From: Thalassotalea_B piscium_A
GTDB lineage: Bacteria; Pseudomonadota; Gammaproteobacteria; Enterobacterales; Alteromonadaceae
Direction: 5' to 3'
Length of the DNA: 64,000 bases
NCBI GenBank assembly: GCA_049347715.1
Contig: CP186339.1
Location: 1,240,001-1,304,000 of the forward strand
Part shown: piece after piece, positions 43,768 through 51,721 of the stretch
How positions within the stretch are numbered: position 1 is the first letter of the stretch
Layout of the letters: each line of letters opens with the position of its first letter
The notes under the pieces: generated by a model
Database searches by the model: none
Seen by the model: only the letters and a program-made list of their open reading frames with translations
What the model was told of the DNA's origin: nothing
Translations under genes and position numbers: made by a program

Positions 43768-44152
43768 ATAAACGGTTACAAGCAATTAACTGTAATTTAA
43801 TATTTTCGACATGCAATAATTATAGCCAAGAGTAAAAAAAGTTAAATGAACTTTTTTTTTATTAACTTAAATTATGACTTCAATCAATGTTTTGAGTATT
43901 AGTTTAAAGGGAATGGCTTACTTATAATGGTTTCGTTAGTTAGCTAGGCCAGCAGGCGTGTTTATGCTAAAAACAAGGTATTAAAGGGACCTAGTAGAGG
44001 GACTGATTTTATAGCCTTTTTTAAAGGACGATGAGTTCTGTTTTATTACAGAAGTATAAGAGTCTCTAGCCAAAAGGCAATAATGATAAAATTCGATGTT
44101 AGTTGAGGATCTCGTTAAATTAGCGTTTTTAATAGTAAAATATGTTAGTTTG

Positions 44153-44212
44153 TGACATATTTGTCAAATTACTTGTCATTATTGTCAAGAGCTTTGGCCA
44201 TAAAAACTGACA
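44153..44212. promoter_or_regulatory. Cluster of TGTCA/TGACA half-sites (candidate activator binding region)
   Basis: Five copies of TGTCA or its complement TGACA occur at 44153, 44162, 44174, 44183 and 44208, two of them as the inverted pair TGACA-N4-TGTCA. The cluster is 20-80 bp before the sigma-54 activator gene and about 410-470 bp upstream of the predicted cydA start site, a workable enhancer distance. The rest of the 627-bp divergent gap shows an AT-rich sequence and small hairpins such as TTCTGT-N6-ACAGAA around 44034-44051, without a gene. Confidence 0.45.
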
Positions 44213-44234
44213 ATACACTGTAAGTGGTTAATCT

Positions 44235-45533
44235 ATGAACGTATCTGTTATTCAATCAATGATCAATGCCATTGATAAACCTGCTATTTTTATCTCACCG
44301 GACTATATCATCCAAGCGGCGAATCAAGCTTATCAAGATATTTATTCAACCAAAGTGAAGATGGGAAAGAATCGCTGTTATGAGGTTTCGCATCGTCATA
44401 ATAAGCCTTGTGATGAAAGTGGAGAAACTTGTCCCCTAAAGTCGTGTATTAAAACTGGACGAGCCGCCAGTGTGGTTCATATTCATGAACTACCCGATGG
44501 GCAGGAGTTTTGCGATATTTTAATGCGGCCAGTAAAAGATGAGGATGGTATTACCTTAGGTTTTTTAGAAATTTTAGAAGTCATTAATTTTGCGTCAGTT
44601 CATCCTAAAAAAAATAAAATGCTTGGAAAGACTCCGCCTTTCCTTGCTATGTTAAAACAAGTTAATCGTGCGGCAAAATCTGAAATTGCTGTCTTATTAC
44701 AAGGTCAAACGGGAACAGGAAAAGAACTTGCCGCGAAGGCTTTACATGATGGCAGTGTTCGTCGTAATAAGCCTTTTGTGATCATCGAATGTACAGGGTT
44801 GACAGAATCGTTGTTTGAATCAGAACTTTTTGGCCACGAAAAAGGGGCTTTTACTGGTGCTAGTCATAGTAAAAAAGGACTCATTGAACTTGCAGAAGGC
44901 GGAACTGTATTCTTCGATGAAATCGGCGATGTGCCTTTAAATATGCAGGTGAAGTTACTCAGGTTACTGGAAACAGGTGCTTACCGTAGCGTTGGTAGCT
45001 TAAAACAAAAATCAGCTAATTTTAGATTCTTGTCGGCAAGCCATAAAGATTTGTTGTCTTTGGTTAAACGGGGAGAATTTAGGGAAGATTTGTATTATAG
45101 AATCGCTGGTTTTCCTATTTATTTGCCATCGTTGAAAGAAAGACAAGAAGATATTGCATTACTCGCCTGCTATTTTTTAACACAATCTCCGTTAAATTCT
45201 AAACATTTTAGCGATGCAGCCTTAGCTTTACTGAGCAGATATGATTTTCCAGGTAATATTCGAGAATTAAAAAATATCGTTGAACAAGCGGCTTTATTAG
45301 CTGATGAAGAAGAAATAATGGCCAATGATTTACCGTTAACTATTCAGCAGCAGAACAATGTTGATGTTGACAGTCCATTCCCTAAAACCTTATCGCAAGT
45401 AGAATGTGATTATTTAACTGCCTTAGTTAAAAGTAAATCATATACCTTGGCTGAATTAGCGCAATATTTGGAGATGAGTACCCGAACCTTATACCGAAAA
45501 ATCGAAAAACATAATATTGTTTTTGAGGAGTGA
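44235..45533 (+). CDS. Sigma-54-dependent activator with Cys-rich PAS domain
   Basis: 432 residues. N-terminal PAS-like sensor (~1-120) with C48, H53, H55, C59, C66 and C71 in RCYEVSHRHNKPCDE and ETCPLKSC, a possible metal or Fe-S/redox site. AAA+ domain (~130-360): Walker A LLQGQTGTGKELAAKAL, GHEKGAFTGAS (the GAFTGA sigma-54 contact loop), GGTVFFDEIGDVPLN (Walker B) and DFPGNIRELKNIVEQAA. A Fis-type HTH ends the protein (SYTLAELAQYLEMSTRTLYRKI). No receiver domain, so it is a one-component sensor. Divergent from cydABXDC, whose upstream region has a -24/-12 element: it probably activates that operon on a redox, O2 or NO cue, which is inference. Confidence 0.9.
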   Translation: MNVSVIQSMINAIDKPAIFISPDYIIQAANQAYQDIYSTKVKMGKNRCYEVSHRHNKPCDESGETCPLKSCIKTGRAASVVHIHELPDGQEFCDILMRPVKDEDGITLGFLEILEVINFASVHPKKNKMLGKTPPFLAMLKQVNRAAKSEIAVLLQGQTGTGKELAAKALHDGSVRRNKPFVIIECTGLTESLFESELFGHEKGAFTGASHSKKGLIELAEGGTVFFDEIGDVPLNMQVKLLRLLETGAYRSVGSLKQKSANFRFLSASHKDLLSLVKRGEFREDLYYRIAGFPIYLPSLKERQEDIALLACYFLTQSPLNSKHFSDAALALLSRYDFPGNIRELKNIVEQAALLADEEEIMANDLPLTIQQQNNVDVDSPFPKTLSQVECDYLTALVKSKSYTLAELAQYLEMSTRTLYRKIEKHNIVFEE

Positions 45534-45563
45534 TTAACACTTTGATAAATCAAAGTGTTAATC
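45532..45563. terminator. Perfect 14-bp hairpin at the end of the activator gene
   Basis: GATTAACACTTTGA (45532-45545) pairs with TCAAAGTGTTAATC (45550-45563), loop TAAA; the stop codon (45531-45533) is in the left arm. No T-run after it, but it lies between convergent genes. Confidence 0.65.
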
Positions 45564-45579
45564 CTTTGCTAAAGAGCCG

Positions 45580-46374
45580 TTATTTAGGGGCATTATCTAG
45601 TTGTTTAATCATTGATTTTAATTCTTTAATTTCATTTTGTAGATCTGTCATTGAAGGTTCACTTCCTCGTCTTTGCGAAGCATGCTCTTCTTCCATCACA
45701 TTGACGACAATACCTATGACCATATTCAAGAAGGCGAAAGCTGTAAAAAAGATAAAGGTTAGGTAGAAAATCCAGGAGTAAGGGTAAACCTCCATGGTTT
45801 CATATTGGATATCAGTCCAATCTTCAAAAGTCATTATTCTAAATAATGTCAATAATGAAATAGCAATATCTCCCCATAAGGTTGGATTGATATCTTTAAA
45901 TAGAAAACTGCCAATGGCGCCGTAGATATAAAAAATAATAAACATTAATAACACCACATAACCTAATTGCGGTAAGGCTTTTATTAATGAGTTTATGAGT
46001 ATCCTGAGTTCGGGTACGACCGAGACCATTCGTAACACTCTAAAAACACGCACAAGTCTTGCTAATAATGCCATTTCACTATCGTTAATAGGTATTAAGC
46101 TTATTACTACAACTAAGGTGTCAAATATATTCCATCCATTTTTAAAGAAATGTTTTTTATTGTCGTCAGCAATGAAACGAACAGATAACTCGAATAAGAA
46201 AAATAAAGTAATAAAAACATCTAAAATACTTGTTAGTGATATTGCGCTTTCTGATAAATCAAAGGTTTTTGCGCCTATTTCTAAAGCGGAAATAATAATG
46301 ACAAGCACAACAAATAATTCAAAGATTTTATTTTCTTTTAAATGATATAGCCTAGTTCGTAGTTTTTCGTACAT
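45580..46374 (-). CDS. Voltage-gated ion channel, BacNav-type single repeat, Cav-like filter
   Basis: 264 residues: six transmembrane segments in one repeat, so a homotetramer. S4 carries arginines every third residue (RLVRVFRVLRMVSVVPELR, R106-R115 region). The selectivity-filter loop is TFEDWTD (182-188). Known sodium-selective NavAb has TLESWSM, and the engineered calcium channel CavAb has TLDDWSD; the two extra acidic residues here (D185, D188) suggest a calcium-permeable filter. S6 (FTAFAFLNMVIGIVVNVM) leads to a charged C-terminal coiled coil (LQNEIKELKSMIKQL), as in BacNav. Physiological role unknown; possibilities are motility or membrane-potential signalling. Confidence 0.9.
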   Translation of the reverse strand: MYEKLRTRLYHLKENKIFELFVVLVIIISALEIGAKTFDLSESAISLTSILDVFITLFFLFELSVRFIADDNKKHFFKNGWNIFDTLVVVISLIPINDSEMALLARLVRVFRVLRMVSVVPELRILINSLIKALPQLGYVVLLMFIIFYIYGAIGSFLFKDINPTLWGDIAISLLTLFRIMTFEDWTDIQYETMEVYPYSWIFYLTFIFFTAFAFLNMVIGIVVNVMEEEHASQRRGSEPSMTDLQNEIKELKSMIKQLDNAPK

Positions 46375-46591
46375 GGTTAGTTGTAATTAGTGTCGAGTAA
46401 AATTTTGAAATGTATTATACGAGTGTTTATTTTAATTTTCCCTCCTATTTTGCATTGCTTTTACTTTTAAAAGAGGCCTTTTGTTTTTTTTCTAAATTAT
46501 TACAATTACTATTGCTAACATATTGATAAGCATAATAACTTATCAGCAGTTTACTTTAACTTCAGATTTCACTGCTATGGGCAAAATGTCT

Positions 46592-46897
46592 CTAGAAACG
46601 TATTTTGCCAATAATCATGTCTTTGAACATGACCCAATCGCCGATCAAACTATATAAAGGGTACTGAAAGGTTGCTGGTTTGTTTTTTTCAAATAGAAAA
46701 TGACCTAACCAAGCAAAGCCATAACCAACCAAAGGTAAGCTCCACAATAAAACCCAATGTTGGGTAAATAGAGAACGAAATAAAATAACTAAAATGATAA
46801 AGCTACCAATAAAGTGTAGGCGGCGGCAGGTTTTATTTTGATGCTGACTTAAATAAAAGGGATAGAATTCATCAAAATTTTTATATTGCTTATTCAT
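46592..46897 (-). CDS. DUF962 (Mpo1-like) membrane protein
   Basis: 101 residues from ATG 46897, which has AGAGGA at the right distance; a longer reading adds seven residues. The pattern FDEFYPFYLSQHQNKTCRRL HFIG, GYGFAWLGHFLFEKNKPATF and YPLYSLIGDWVMFKDM (quoted with a break) is the DUF962/Mpo1-like family: the His residues in the opening, AWxGHF and the D-W-x-M-F-x-D end. Yeast Mpo1 is an Fe2+-dependent dioxygenase of 2-hydroxy fatty acids; whether bacterial members share this is not known to me. Two central hydrophobic segments. It lies just after the LysE-type exporter gene (26 bp). Confidence 0.85.
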   Translation of the reverse strand: MNKQYKNFDEFYPFYLSQHQNKTCRRLHFIGSFIILVILFRSLFTQHWVLLWSLPLVGYGFAWLGHFLFEKNKPATFQYPLYSLIGDWVMFKDMIIGKIRF

Positions 46898-46923
46898 AAC
46901 GTTTTCCTCTATTTCCACAGCTG

Positions 46924-47568
46924 TTAGTTGAGTTTAGTCGTGATCACTTTTATACCCATAATGATCATAGCACCACCAAGAATACGATCTAGCCAGTGGC
47001 CTAATTTTTGAAATGCTTGATTGATTTTTGGTCGAGATAATAATAATGCGACGGAAGAAAACCATGCTAATTGAATGATCATCATCCAAAGGCCATAAAT
47101 AATAATATGGGTTAATGGCATGTCAGGTGATAACACAATGGTAAACAAAGCAACAAAGTAAATAGGAGCTTTAGGGTTTAGCGCATTACATAAAAAGCCT
47201 AAACCAATAGTTTTGAATGCAGAGTGTTCAGGGATATTTCTGACTTTTTGTGTATTTACATCGAGAGCAGGGAGGTTAGTGGCTTTAGATTTTATCCCTT
47301 GAATCCCTAAAAAGAGTAGATAACCACCGCCAAATAGCTTGATCCCCCACAAAGCAACTTCAGAACTGGCAATAATGGCGGCTAAACCAAGTGCTGAATA
47401 AAAAATATGTATTGATAAACCTAAGGCAATACCTATGCTGCAAAGTAATCCCGCCTTTTTACCGTGTGTTAAAGTTTGTTGTGACACTAAGACAAAGTCT
47501 GGACCCGGTGAGGCTGCGGCAAGTAAATGAATACTGGTGATGAGTAATAAGCCTTCAAAAATGTTCAT
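46924..47568 (-). CDS. LysE/RhtB-family amino acid exporter
   Basis: 214 residues, about six transmembrane helices, typical length of the family. The N-terminal motif ASPGPDFVLVSQQTLTHGKK and the GFLCNALNPKAPIYFVALFT segment in the middle are RhtB landmarks. Predicted to export amino acids such as homoserine, threonine or leucine-type compounds, with the exact substrate unknown. It is upstream of the DUF962 gene on the minus strand, possibly one transcript. Upstream, the 401-bp divergent gap to the YfiR-kinase gene is AT-rich with one 8-bp hairpin (47859-47883) and no gene. Confidence 0.9.
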   Translation of the reverse strand: MNIFEGLLLITSIHLLAAASPGPDFVLVSQQTLTHGKKAGLLCSIGIALGLSIHIFYSALGLAAIIASSEVALWGIKLFGGGYLLFLGIQGIKSKATNLPALDVNTQKVRNIPEHSAFKTIGLGFLCNALNPKAPIYFVALFTIVLSPDMPLTHIIIYGLWMMIIQLAWFSSVALLLSRPKINQAFQKLGHWLDRILGGAMIIMGIKVITTKLN

Positions 47569-47858
47569 AGTAACAGAGTAGCAGCAATTGAATTGGGTTC
47601 GTCTTAGCGTATCACTGACGGGTAAATTGTCAATTTGTAACCTTTAGTTAAATAAGCGGATCAAAGAATAAGAGTCTTTAACCTAAGATTTTAAAAATAA
47701 ATTACATAAATGATTATTGATAATAAGAATACATAAATTGTTACATAATGGTTAATCGCCATATAGTTAAAGATCTAGGAAAGATAAGTGTTGGTGTGAA
47801 GTATGAATATTTTCGTACATTCGTTTTATTCTTATCAGATTTAAGGAAATAATTTATT

Positions 47859-47883
47859 TAAGATCAATTAAAAAGTGATCTTA
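47859..47883. other. Small inverted repeat in the LysE / YfiR-kinase gap
   Basis: TAAGATCA (47859-47866) and TGATCTTA (47876-47883) with a 9-bp spacer, about 90-110 bp before the YfiR-fusion start. Possible operator; nothing else of note in this 401-bp gap. Confidence 0.35.
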
Positions 47884-47969
47884 TAGCTAACTTGTTAAAA
47901 ACACTATTGATCTAAGAAAAATTCAACGTAGAATGTAATTATGTAATTAAATTTTTTGTAAGGTATGTC

Positions 47970-49808
47970 ATGGAAGCAAAGTTTGCACGATTGAGATCAA
48001 ATTTTATAATAATAATGATTAGTATTGGTCTTGTTATCGCAGGCCAAGCTTGGGCACAAAACTCAACGCTTATATTTGAAAAGGCTACTTTAGTGAGTAA
48101 ATTCGCTAAATTTGTTAGCTGGCCTGATGATGCAATAAAGACTAAATTTGTTATTGGTGTATACAAAGACGCTGAAAAATATAAATACTTTAGTGAATTT
48201 TTTGCCAATAAAGGGGTTAAGGGTAAAGATATTTCAGTGCGTTTAGTGGAATCATTTAATGAAGCTAAAGATGTTAATATTTTTTATGTTTCATCTACTA
48301 AGAGAAATTTACTTGAGTTAGCGGATAAATCTCTTAGAAGCTTGCCCGTTCTAGTTATTACAGAAGGTCATAAAGATCTTAATAGAACTATGATTAACCT
48401 TTCGTTTGATAAAGAACAAGGAAAGCTAGTTTTTACTGTCAATGACTTTACGATTAATGCGAAAAGGTTAAACTTCCCTGATTTATCGGTTTTCTCAGAA
48501 GGGAAATCGAATGAAGAGGTTTTACCTCCGGGGCCTACTTTCGCCGAGAAACAGCAGCAAGAAGAAGAATTAAAAGCACTTCAAAATTTATTAGCGCTTC
48601 AAAATCAAATTGCAGAGCAAAAAGATAAGTTAGCGCAATTAAATAATAAATTACAACTAAGTGAAGAAAATTCAAAAAAATATAATCAAGCGCTTCAAGA
48701 AACATCTGAGAGTTTAACGATTGCACAAGAAGATAATGCTCAAAAAACTCAAGAAATCAATGCTCAAGAGAAAAAATTACGTGGGTTAGAGTTGCAATTA
48801 GCTGAACTTAGAAAACAGCTGAAGATGAAAAAAGAAGAGTGGCAAATTGCTGAAGCTGATAAAGCAACAGATCAAGAAAAGTTAGTGGTTGAACTAACCG
48901 AGCAACTTGAAAAGCAGAAAAAATTGACAGAATCAAATATTGCGAAAGTTGCTACTATCAATAACAAATTAGCAAGTGCAAGTGAAGAAAACAAAGCATT
49001 GTCGAGCTTTCAAACATTGTTTTATGTTTTCGTTATTATTGCCATCATTGCTTTAATTGTTGCATTTTTGATGTGGAAAAAAGCTAAAGATGCTGCTTCA
49101 CAGCCATCAGTACAAGTCAAAGGTGAAGATAATGCATTATTACCATTTAGAGAAGAACAGCTAATTAAATCAGAAAATTATGCGGCATTAGGTTATATCG
49201 CAACGGATATTACTTATGCGGTTGGTTTATCTTTAAGTGATTTCCAAGAGCAACTTGAAGCCGCTAGTGATAAGAGTAATGCTGAAACACTTAAACCCGT
49301 TGTGGCTCTGTTAGAGAACTTTAATATTATTGCAGCGGATCAAGACGATACTGATATACAAAGTTTTGATGTAATTGCCTATATGCAAAAAATGTTGATG
49401 CTTTATGAATTTGAATTTAATCAAAGTGATATTGCTTATAATTATTCAGGTGAAAAAACATTAACAATTAAGTCTGTACCAAGTTATATTGCAATTATTT
49501 TATTAAATGTCATTAACAATTCGCTTAAACACGGTTTTGATAATAACGGTAATGGCAAAATCACTTTAAAAGCTGAAAAAGGCGCTAAAGGTGGCGTTAA
49601 AATTACCTATACTGACGATGGTAAAGGAATGAGTAAATCTGATTTAGCACAAGTATTTACCCCATTTTTTACTACTCGCAGCGACAGAGGTTATGTTGGT
49701 GTAGGCATGAGTACAACTTATGACATTATCAAGAATAAACTATCGGGTGACATTAAAATTGAGAGTCAAGTAGGTAAAGGTACAACGGTAATTATTACTT
49801 TACCTTAA
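47970..49808 (+). CDS. YfiR-domain / coiled-coil / histidine kinase-like fusion without acceptor His
   Basis: 612 residues. Signal segment (~10-29, cut near WAQ), YfiR/DUF4154 domain (~35-175: EKATLVSKFAKFVSWPDDA, KDVNIFYVSSTKRNLL, SLPVLVITEG), a long Gln/Glu/Lys coiled coil (~190-345), one membrane helix (~349-368), a HisKA-like helix and a complete ATPase: LNVINNSLKHGF (N box), TYTDDGKGMS (G1), FTPFFTTR (F box) and GVGMSTTYDII (G2). The DHp-like stretch ENYAALGYIATDITYAVGL has Tyr416 where the phospho-acceptor His of ALGxLxAGIAHEINNPL stands. So phosphorelay by the usual route seems impossible, and no response regulator is adjacent. YfiR normally restrains a diguanylate cyclase from the periplasm. 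Confidence 0.9.
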   Translation: MEAKFARLRSNFIIIMISIGLVIAGQAWAQNSTLIFEKATLVSKFAKFVSWPDDAIKTKFVIGVYKDAEKYKYFSEFFANKGVKGKDISVRLVESFNEAKDVNIFYVSSTKRNLLELADKSLRSLPVLVITEGHKDLNRTMINLSFDKEQGKLVFTVNDFTINAKRLNFPDLSVFSEGKSNEEVLPPGPTFAEKQQQEEELKALQNLLALQNQIAEQKDKLAQLNNKLQLSEENSKKYNQALQETSESLTIAQEDNAQKTQEINAQEKKLRGLELQLAELRKQLKMKKEEWQIAEADKATDQEKLVVELTEQLEKQKKLTESNIAKVATINNKLASASEENKALSSFQTLFYVFVIIAIIALIVAFLMWKKAKDAASQPSVQVKGEDNALLPFREEQLIKSENYAALGYIATDITYAVGLSLSDFQEQLEAASDKSNAETLKPVVALLENFNIIAADQDDTDIQSFDVIAYMQKMLMLYEFEFNQSDIAYNYSGEKTLTIKSVPSYIAIILLNVINNSLKHGFDNNGNGKITLKAEKGAKGGVKITYTDDGKGMSKSDLAQVFTPFFTTRSDRGYVGVGMSTTYDIIKNKLSGDIKIESQVGKGTTVIITLP

Positions 49809-49836
49809 TTGATTCAACAATAGATTAAGTATTATC

Positions 49837-49878
49837 AAAACGAGTCATTAGTTTTTCAATTAATGACTCGTTTTTTTT
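49837..49878 (+). terminator. Intrinsic terminator after the YfiR-kinase gene
   Basis: AAAACGAGTCATTA (49837-49850) pairs with TAATGACTCGTTTT beginning at 49861 (14-bp stem, 10-nt loop), running into eight T. Confidence 0.93.
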
Positions 49879-50044
49879 GTCCAACCTTAAACGAAATGAA
49901 GGGTATATTTAAGTTTGTTCATCTCCCATCTAGACACCACTAATACCATTTTGTCTTACTGCTTTTACCTAGGTCTTGGTTAAACATTACTTTTGATAAC
50001 TGTTATAATGACGGCTTATTAGGTAATGGGTAGTTAGTTGATCA

Positions 50045-50740
50045 ATGCGTCTTGATAAATTTATTTGCAAAAGTACAGAATTAACCCGAACAGAAGCAAA
50101 AAAATTGCTTAAATCTGGGGTGGTCAAAGTGAATGACGAAGTAGTAAAAGATGGAGCCAAACAAGTTCATGAAAATAATGAAATTATGGTTGCAGGCCAA
50201 CGCTTAACTGCTCGAACATCTCGTTATATTATGTTGCATAAGCCTTTAGATACTATTTGTTCAAATGTCGATGAAGTGTACCCCTCAGTATTACATTTTA
50301 TTGATGTTGATAAAGCCTTTGACCTTCATATTGCAGGGCGTTTAGACGCTGATACCACTGGGTTAGTGTTAATTACTGATGATGGTCGTTGGTCACATAA
50401 TATTATTTCTCCCAAAAAGCAGTGTGAAAAAGTCTATCGGGTTTGGTTAAGAGACGCGCTTTTGCCTGATATTGCCGCACGGTTTGTGGACGGCGTACAG
50501 CTGCAGGGTGAAAACGGTTTAACATTACCGGCGAAACTACAAGCTATAGGTACTAATGAAGTGTTATTAACCATAACCGAAGGAAAGTATCATCAAGTTA
50601 AACGTATGTTTGCTGCTGTTGGAAATAAAGTCGTTAAGCTGCATCGGGAGCAGATTGGTCAAGTGAAGCTTGATGAAAGCCTCAGTGAGGGGCAATGGCG
50701 ATATCTCACAGAAGAAGAGGTTACTAGCTTCGCAGGGTAA
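50045..50740 (+). CDS. rsuA: 16S rRNA pseudouridine(516) synthase RsuA
   Basis: 231 residues. An S4 RNA-binding domain at the N-terminus (MRLDKFICKSTELTRTEAKK, LLKSGVVKVNDEVVKDGA), then the pseudouridine synthase catalytic domain with the GRLDADTTGLVLIT motif holding the catalytic Asp (residue 101), VYRVWLRDALLPDI and LTITEGKYHQVKRMFAAVGN. Length and motif pattern match RsuA, which forms Psi516 in 16S rRNA, more than RluE/RluF. No obvious ribosome binding site. Single gene downstream of a strong terminator. Confidence 0.93.
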   Translation: MRLDKFICKSTELTRTEAKKLLKSGVVKVNDEVVKDGAKQVHENNEIMVAGQRLTARTSRYIMLHKPLDTICSNVDEVYPSVLHFIDVDKAFDLHIAGRLDADTTGLVLITDDGRWSHNIISPKKQCEKVYRVWLRDALLPDIAARFVDGVQLQGENGLTLPAKLQAIGTNEVLLTITEGKYHQVKRMFAAVGNKVVKLHREQIGQVKLDESLSEGQWRYLTEEEVTSFAG

Positions 50741-50846
50741 TATTTGAAAAAGATTTTGATGTTGGTATAAATTAACTAAAGAAAACTATTTTATTGTCGA
50801 TAACTTAATCAATGTTAACCAATTCTGAGAGTAAAAGGATCCTAAG

Positions 50847-51143
50847 ATGGACGTTTTCGCTGAGTTATTGCCATCATCGAATTTAGTTAAAGCTGAAAGT
50901 ACCGCGAAAGATCGTAAACAAAAACCAAAAAATTTACGGAAAATCGAAAAGCTTTACCGCCAATCTCCTGAATCTGATAAAGAAAAAGGGAAAGTCGGTG
51001 TAAGTAGTACCTCTTGGGATCATGAAGATCGTCGCTCTGGAGAAGATAGACGTTTACAAAGTAAAAACCGTGGTCGTTGGTTAGATTCACGGGAAGCTAA
51101 AGATAGACGTAAACAATCACAAGGCATTTTTGTCAAAATTTAA
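50847..51143 (+). CDS. Basic hypothetical protein with DRR repeats
   Basis: 98 residues, no signal or membrane segment. A Lys-rich N-terminal half (KDRKQKPKNLRKIEKLYRQ) and an Arg/Asp-rich second half with two echoing units, EDRRSGEDRRLQ and REAKDRRKQSQG. Similar DRR-rich short proteins are widespread in gammaproteobacteria, but I know of no function; nucleic-acid binding is a possible but unproven reading of the charge pattern. The binding site (AAAAGGATCC) is good. It lies alone between rsuA and a minus-strand small gene. Confidence 0.65.
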   Translation: MDVFAELLPSSNLVKAESTAKDRKQKPKNLRKIEKLYRQSPESDKEKGKVGVSSTSWDHEDRRSGEDRRLQSKNRGRWLDSREAKDRRKQSQGIFVKI

Positions 51144-51242
51144 CTCCAAATTTTGCTTCACTGTTTACTCAGACTCCCCCTGAAAGTTTTCGCTTTGCTA
51201 GTCGTCTGAACAGTTTCAATTGCCCACATTATCACTGCTGGC

Positions 51243-51425
51243 TTACTTCGTTTTATCTGAATCTTCTATCAGTCGTATTTTATCTTGAATTTTTTCTGCT
51301 TCAGCCGTAAGCATAGCGTAAGATTTTATATCACCGTTTCGTTGAGCATGCATGGCTTGTTCGAGTTTTGCTTCATATAACTTATCTAATTTTTTAGCTG
51401 GGTCTTTTTTAAAAAATGAAAACAT
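51243..51425 (-). CDS. DUF6435 family small protein (Lacal_2735-like)
   Basis: 60 residues: MFSFFKKDPAKKLDKLYEAK then a helix with EQAMHAQRNGDIKSYAMLTA and EAEKIQDKIR. The pattern matches a widespread short family named after Lacal_2735/DUF6435. It is likely a helical hairpin; function unknown. Binding site is weak. About 296 bp separate it from the next minus-strand gene, carrying two small hairpins (51581-51603 with GCTCTTA/TAAGAGC, and 51675-51695 with AAGCGC/GCGCTT) and no gene. Confidence 0.8.
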   Translation of the reverse strand: MFSFFKKDPAKKLDKLYEAKLEQAMHAQRNGDIKSYAMLTAEAEKIQDKIRLIEDSDKTK

Positions 51426-51580
51426 GTTGATCGTACCTATTATGTGTATTTATATATTATACGTGTGAAGAACCGTTATCGTTTAGTTAATTGGGTAATT
51501 GATAATAAATATGAAAATTTTCTCATCTTAATCGGATAAAAATGAACAAAAAGGATAGGGGGTTTATCTATATTAGGAGT

Positions 51581-51603
51581 GCTCTTAGCGCATTTTTAAG
51601 AGC
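51581..51603. other. Small hairpin in a gene-free gap
   Basis: GCTCTTA (51581-51587) and TAAGAGC (51597-51603), loop of 9, followed by GTTTTTA; could act as a weak terminator for plus-strand transcripts. A second hairpin with AAGCGC (51675-51680) and GCGCTT (51690-51695) is 72 bp further on, just past the stop of the minus-strand gene at 51722. Confidence 0.4.
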
Positions 51604-51721
51604 GTTTTTAAAAAGCAGCCATAACTTGAAATGGTTAATACATTTGATGACTTAGAGGCAGACTAAAGGAGAATAAGCGCTATTTATAAGCGCTTGTATT
51701 AAATTATTGAAGAAAGAGTAA

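Noticed and set aside
43813..43827. Second possible -24/-12 element upstream of cydA
   Set aside because: GG and GC are separated by 11 bases rather than 10, and the sequence around them matches less well than the element at 43750-43767.
44031..44069. Short frame of 12 codons (MSSVLLQKYKSL) in the cydA-activator gap
   Set aside because: The purine-rich stretch is only two bases from the ATG, too close for a ribosome binding site, and there is no sign of conservation.
45530..45766. Plus-strand open frame of 78 codons over the ion channel gene
   Set aside because: It starts at the end of the activator gene and then runs antisense to the channel; the channel has clear domain motifs, so this frame is a shadow.
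47705..47730. Fur-box-like AT sequence in the LysE/YfiR-kinase gap
   Set aside because: Only a loose match (TGATTATTGATAATAAG) to the 7-1-7 Fur consensus; expected by chance in such AT-rich DNA.
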